Source: a bacterium
Lineage (GTDB): Bacteria; Desulfobacterota; GWC2-55-46; DRQE01
Length of the DNA: 8,426 bases
Assembly (NCBI GenBank): GCA_027017505.1
Contig: JALUQR010000181.1
Location: 1-8,426 of the forward strand
Direction: 5' to 3'
A program made the translations under genes and the position numbers. Of this stretch, positions 6,346-8,426 are shown in pieces. Every line of letters begins with the position of its first letter. The first letter of the stretch is position 1. The notes beneath the pieces are model-generated. The model did not search any database and was not told the DNA's origin. It saw only the letters and a list, made by a program, of their open reading frames with translations.

Positions 6346-6351
6346 CTCCTC
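6346..6351 (-). promoter_or_regulatory. Shine-Dalgarno site of amrS overlapping the upstream stop
   Basis: The minus strand reads GAGGAG just before ATG 6342, and its first two bases belong to the TGA stop of the BCAM0308-like gene. Ribosomes finishing that gene are thus delivered onto the amrS site, a sign of translational coupling. Confidence 0.6.
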
Positions 6352-6838
6352 AACGCCTCCATAGAACCCGTGCTATCTTCACATCATCGCTCCACTTGTA
6401 TTCCACCTCTCCGTGGAATGCCTTATGGAGGATTCTGCCTATACGCTGGGCAAACTTTTCGGTGGTGGTGGTTATCTCCACGGTATCGCCCAGGTCCTTA
6501 ATCTCTATAATCCTTTCAAGGGGGTTGGTGTAGCGGGCAATCTCCTCTTTGTTCTTAAGAAGGTTGAGTATCTCCTCTTTGTGCTCCTTGAGGAACTCAC
6601 CCTTAAGTGTTACATATCCGCCCACGAACCTGTCCCTTATCTTCTGGCATGCAGGGCACAGGGTCTTTTTAAACCGCTCCTTTCTCTTAAGTTCCTGCTC
6701 TTCTGGAAGACGCCATCTTTTGTTATGATAGATAATACTGCACTCAGAGCACATGGTCATGTCTTCTGGCTCTTCCCTGAGAAGGTAGGGGTCCTTCTCC
6801 GTGTCTATTGCCTTTCTCGGTGAATATCTTCTGGTCAT
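6350..6838 (-). CDS. BCAM0308 family protein with two CxxC zinc knuckles
   Basis: The 162-residue product belongs to a conserved bacterial family of unknown function named after Burkholderia BCAM0308. C30-SE-C33 (context MTMCSECSIIYHNKRW) and C61-PA-C64 (context TLCPACQKIRDR) would form one four-cysteine zinc site, as in the N-terminal part of NMD3-like proteins. The second half (FVGGYVTLKGEFLKEHKEEILNL, then DTVEITTTTEKFAQRIGRILHKAFHGEVEY) looks like an alpha/beta domain with no catalytic motif I can name. RNA or ribosome binding is a guess from the NMD3-like resemblance. The start at ATG 6838 is supported by GGAGGG at 6852-6847, nine bases upstream. It lies 25 bases after the HypE-like stop and 7 bases before amrS. 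Confidence 0.82.
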   Translation of the reverse strand: MTRRYSPRKAIDTEKDPYLLREEPEDMTMCSECSIIYHNKRWRLPEEQELKRKERFKKTLCPACQKIRDRFVGGYVTLKGEFLKEHKEEILNLLKNKEEIARYTNPLERIIEIKDLGDTVEITTTTEKFAQRIGRILHKAFHGEVEYKWSDDVKIARVLWRR

Positions 6839-6863
6839 AGTGGAAACCCTCCAATCTTTTATT

Positions 6864-7889
6864 TTAAAGTATCTTTGTTATCTCATCCCTCTGGTATATC
6901 CTGAGGGGTTTCTTTTTGCCGTCCTCTATAATATTTATACCACATTTTTTTGATCTTACACTGCCCACAACGGTTGCTGGTATGCTGGCCCTCTGAAGAG
7001 CCCTTATGACCTTTTCTGTATCCTCTGGTCTTACAGCCATAAGGAGTGTGCCTGACGCTATAAGTCCCATGGGGTCTACCCCGAAGTGCTGGAAGACCCT
7101 CTGGGCGTCTTTTATGATGGGTATCTTTTCTCTGTAGACCTCGATACCCACACCTGATGCCCGTGCCATCTCATACAGTCCCATGGAGATGCCACCCTCT
7201 GTGGGGTCATGCATTGCATGGGGTGTGGTAACCCTCATTGTAACCTCCACATCCTTGAGAACCCCTATGCCAGGCCTTTTTACAAACCCCTTCCACCTTG
7301 CCACTGTGGTTCGGGACACAAGCCTTTCAAGCTCCTCTCTTTTCTCTCTTGCAAGGATACTCATGGCCTCAAGGGGCACTGCCTTTGTAACTATAAGGCT
7401 ATCGCCTGGTCTTGCCCCTCTGGAGGAAACAAGCCTTTCTTTTTTCACCTCACCTATCATCTGCCCCACCACAACGGTGGTATTCACAGCCGAAGTTACC
7501 TCTGTGTGTCCTCCGCAGAGGGTAACACCAAGCTCCTCTGACGCCCTGCTTATCTGGCGGAACACCCTTTCTGCATCTTTAAGTGTGGTCTTGCCTTCTG
7601 GCAGGAGTATGGTGGCAAGGAACCATCTTGGCCTGCCACCCATGACAGCTATATCGTTTGCATTGATGTGCAGGGCATAGAGCCCTATATCCTCTGCGAC
7701 GAAGGTTATGGGGTCTGTTTTGAGAAGCAGTACCCCCTTTTTCACCCTCACTGCGGTAGAATCCACTCCTATGGCAGGCCCTATGATAACAGAGGGGTCT
7801 TTTCCTGATGCGTATCTTTTAAGCAGTCTTTCGAGCTCACCTGTGGCAAGCTTGCCACAGGGAATCAGAGAGTCCCTGGTCTTTTTCAT
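6864..7889 (-). CDS. HypE-like AIR synthase family protein (lacks C-terminal Cys)
   Basis: The 341-residue product has the PurM/AIR-synthase ATP-binding fold. Signature regions are IGPAIGVDSTAV (36-47), TDPITFVAEDIGLYALHINANDIAVMGGRPRW (58-89), LCGGHTEVTSAVNTTVVVGQMIG (from 124) and HDPTEGGISMGLYEMARASGVGIEV. True HypE, which dehydrates a carbamoyl group on its C-terminal cysteine to make the cyanide ligand of NiFe hydrogenase, ends in a PRIC-type tail. This protein ends in EITKIL, with no Cys near the end, and no other hyp gene is visible. It therefore belongs to the HypE-related group of unknown function found in many archaea and anaerobic bacteria. An ATP-dependent phosphorylation of a carbonyl or amide oxygen is the fold's general chemistry. 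The start ATG at 7889-7887 shares one base with the fbp stop (TGATG) and has no Shine-Dalgarno sequence, so it depends on coupling. Confidence 0.88.
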   Translation of the reverse strand: MKKTRDSLIPCGKLATGELERLLKRYASGKDPSVIIGPAIGVDSTAVRVKKGVLLLKTDPITFVAEDIGLYALHINANDIAVMGGRPRWFLATILLPEGKTTLKDAERVFRQISRASEELGVTLCGGHTEVTSAVNTTVVVGQMIGEVKKERLVSSRGARPGDSLIVTKAVPLEAMSILAREKREELERLVSRTTVARWKGFVKRPGIGVLKDVEVTMRVTTPHAMHDPTEGGISMGLYEMARASGVGIEVYREKIPIIKDAQRVFQHFGVDPMGLIASGTLLMAVRPEDTEKVIRALQRASIPATVVGSVRSKKCGINIIEDGKKKPLRIYQRDEITKIL

Positions 7890-8426
7890 CAGATTTTTTC
7901 GAATCTATCTTCCAGAGACTTCATAACCTCGGGCAGTGTGGTGTATTCCATCTCTTCTTCTGGCAGACGGTGTGGCTGGAACGGGCCATGGCGTCTCATG
8001 TACTCGCCGATGGTGTCTGCAAGGCGTCTTGTACCATCGAAGCTCGGGTCATCGAACATATCATGCGGGCCTATGAGTTTGCCATTGGCAAGCTGGAAGC
8101 CCGCACATATCACCCTTGGTGGGCCATCGAACCTTGAGGGGTTTGCCTCGTAAAACGGCACGGGCATGATTGGGCCTGTGTGGGAACCCCTCATCCAGCC
8201 CTCCACAAGGTGGGGGAAGGCAAATGGCTCAAGTGCCTCACCCACTGCGGGAAAACCTGACTGACACCTTACAATCATAACAGGGTCATCCTTGCCCACA
8301 TACTTGCCTGCTATAAAGGAAAGTTTCTGTGTGGACGCCACCGCAGCTATCTCTCCATCGGATGTACGATAGACAGCGGAAATCATGTACCTTGCGGTGG
8401 ACCCTATAAGGGCAAGCAGTTTGTAG
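7889..8426 (-). CDS. fbp: Fructose-1,6-bisphosphate aldolase/phosphatase, C-terminal 179 residues (5' end cut by window)
   Basis: This bifunctional gluconeogenic enzyme (class V FBPase) condenses triose phosphates and then hydrolyses the resulting fructose-1,6-bisphosphate. The frame is open to the window edge, so the internal ATG at 8386 is not the start; about 187 residues are missing. The visible part carries the known active-site residues when aligned to the Sulfolobus enzyme numbering (offset 187): YVGK gives Tyr229 and the Schiff-base Lys232 (fragment Tyr42, Lys45), then Asp234, Gln242 (MIVRCQ), Arg266 (GWMR), Asp287 (SRFD) and Tyr348 (EMEYTTLP). All are intact, so both activities should be retained. 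The stop TGA overlaps the start of the HypE-like gene by one base. The enzyme is typical of archaea and deep-branching, often thermophilic and autotrophic bacteria, which is the best taxonomic hint in the window. Confidence 0.95.
   Translation of the reverse strand, partial: YKLLALIGSTARYMISAVYRTSDGEIAAVASTQKLSFIAGKYVGKDDPVMIVRCQSGFPAVGEALEPFAFPHLVEGWMRGSHTGPIMPVPFYEANPSRFDGPPRVICAGFQLANGKLIGPHDMFDDPSFDGTRRLADTIGEYMRRHGPFQPHRLPEEEMEYTTLPEVMKSLEDRFEKI

Noticed and set aside
6839..6866. AT-rich stretch between the HypE-like and BCAM0308-like genes as a promoter
   Set aside because: A TAAAAT resembling a -10 box is present but no -35-like sequence lies at suitable spacing; A/T content near a stop codon explains it.
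7183..7680. Plus-strand open frame of 165 codons opposite the HypE-like gene
   Set aside because: It is Ser/Thr/Pro-rich antisense translation with no recognisable domain, and the opposite strand encodes a clear family member.
1..8426. Intrinsic terminators, CRISPR repeats, tRNA/rRNA genes, insertion sequences
   Set aside because: Gaps between genes are 33 bases or less, I found no hairpin followed by a T-run, no regularly spaced repeats, and no transposase or terminal inverted repeats.

Overview
The window is a single, tightly packed run of ten protein-coding genes plus one cut gene at the left edge, eleven in all, every one on the minus strand. Transcription therefore runs from position 8426 towards position 1. 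The largest gap between genes is 33 bases and several genes overlap, so most or all of the window is probably one long transcription unit or a few nested ones. I see no mobile element, CRISPR array, tRNA or rRNA gene, or convincing intrinsic terminator. No stretch over 300 bases lacks a gene.

The gene set points to a bacterium, probably diderm and probably anaerobic or thermophilic. It combines a bifunctional fructose-1,6-bisphosphate aldolase/phosphatase (typical of archaea and deep-branching thermophilic bacteria), the radical SAM protein AmrS, a HypE-like protein, an RNA 3'-phosphate cyclase, a SpoIID-domain lipoprotein and the bacterial queuosine genes queA and tgt. The genes use many ATA (Ile) and AGA/AGG (Arg) codons, a common trait of thermophiles. 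Nitrospirota, Thermodesulfobacteriota and Aquificota would all fit. I cannot assign a genus.

Layout in the direction of transcription. (1) 8426-6864: the 3' half of the fbp aldolase/phosphatase gene, then a HypE-like AIR-synthase-fold protein joined to it by a one-base stop/start overlap. (2) 6838-5000: a BCAM0308-family zinc-finger protein, the AmrS radical SAM enzyme and a small MTH1187-type thiamine-binding protein. (3) 5003-3960: rtcA, which has no ATG, GTG or TTG codon at the place where its conserved N-terminus begins. (4) 3936-1537: a four-helix CopD-like membrane protein, a class I SAM methyltransferase, a DUF2065 (YjeT-like) membrane protein and a SpoIID-domain lipoprotein, which together look envelope-related. 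(5) 1531-1: queA and the first 180 codons of tgt, two enzymes of queuosine modification of tRNA, overlapping by 26 bases.

Most of this is recognisable housekeeping or conserved-hypothetical content, and I do not see a clear new multi-gene system. The most unusual signal is the rtcA start. The reading frame carrying the conserved N-terminal glycine-rich motif seems to begin at an ATA codon inside an ATAA overlap with the upstream stop. This is exactly what a single G-to-A change in a standard ATGA stop/start overlap would produce, with the upstream stop preserved. An A6 run at the same spot leaves open a frameshift fusion instead. Second-tier observations are a 7-bp hairpin abutting the DUF2065 start, an AmrS gene without its usual partners in view, and a HypE-like protein lacking the C-terminal cysteine needed for hydrogenase maturation.
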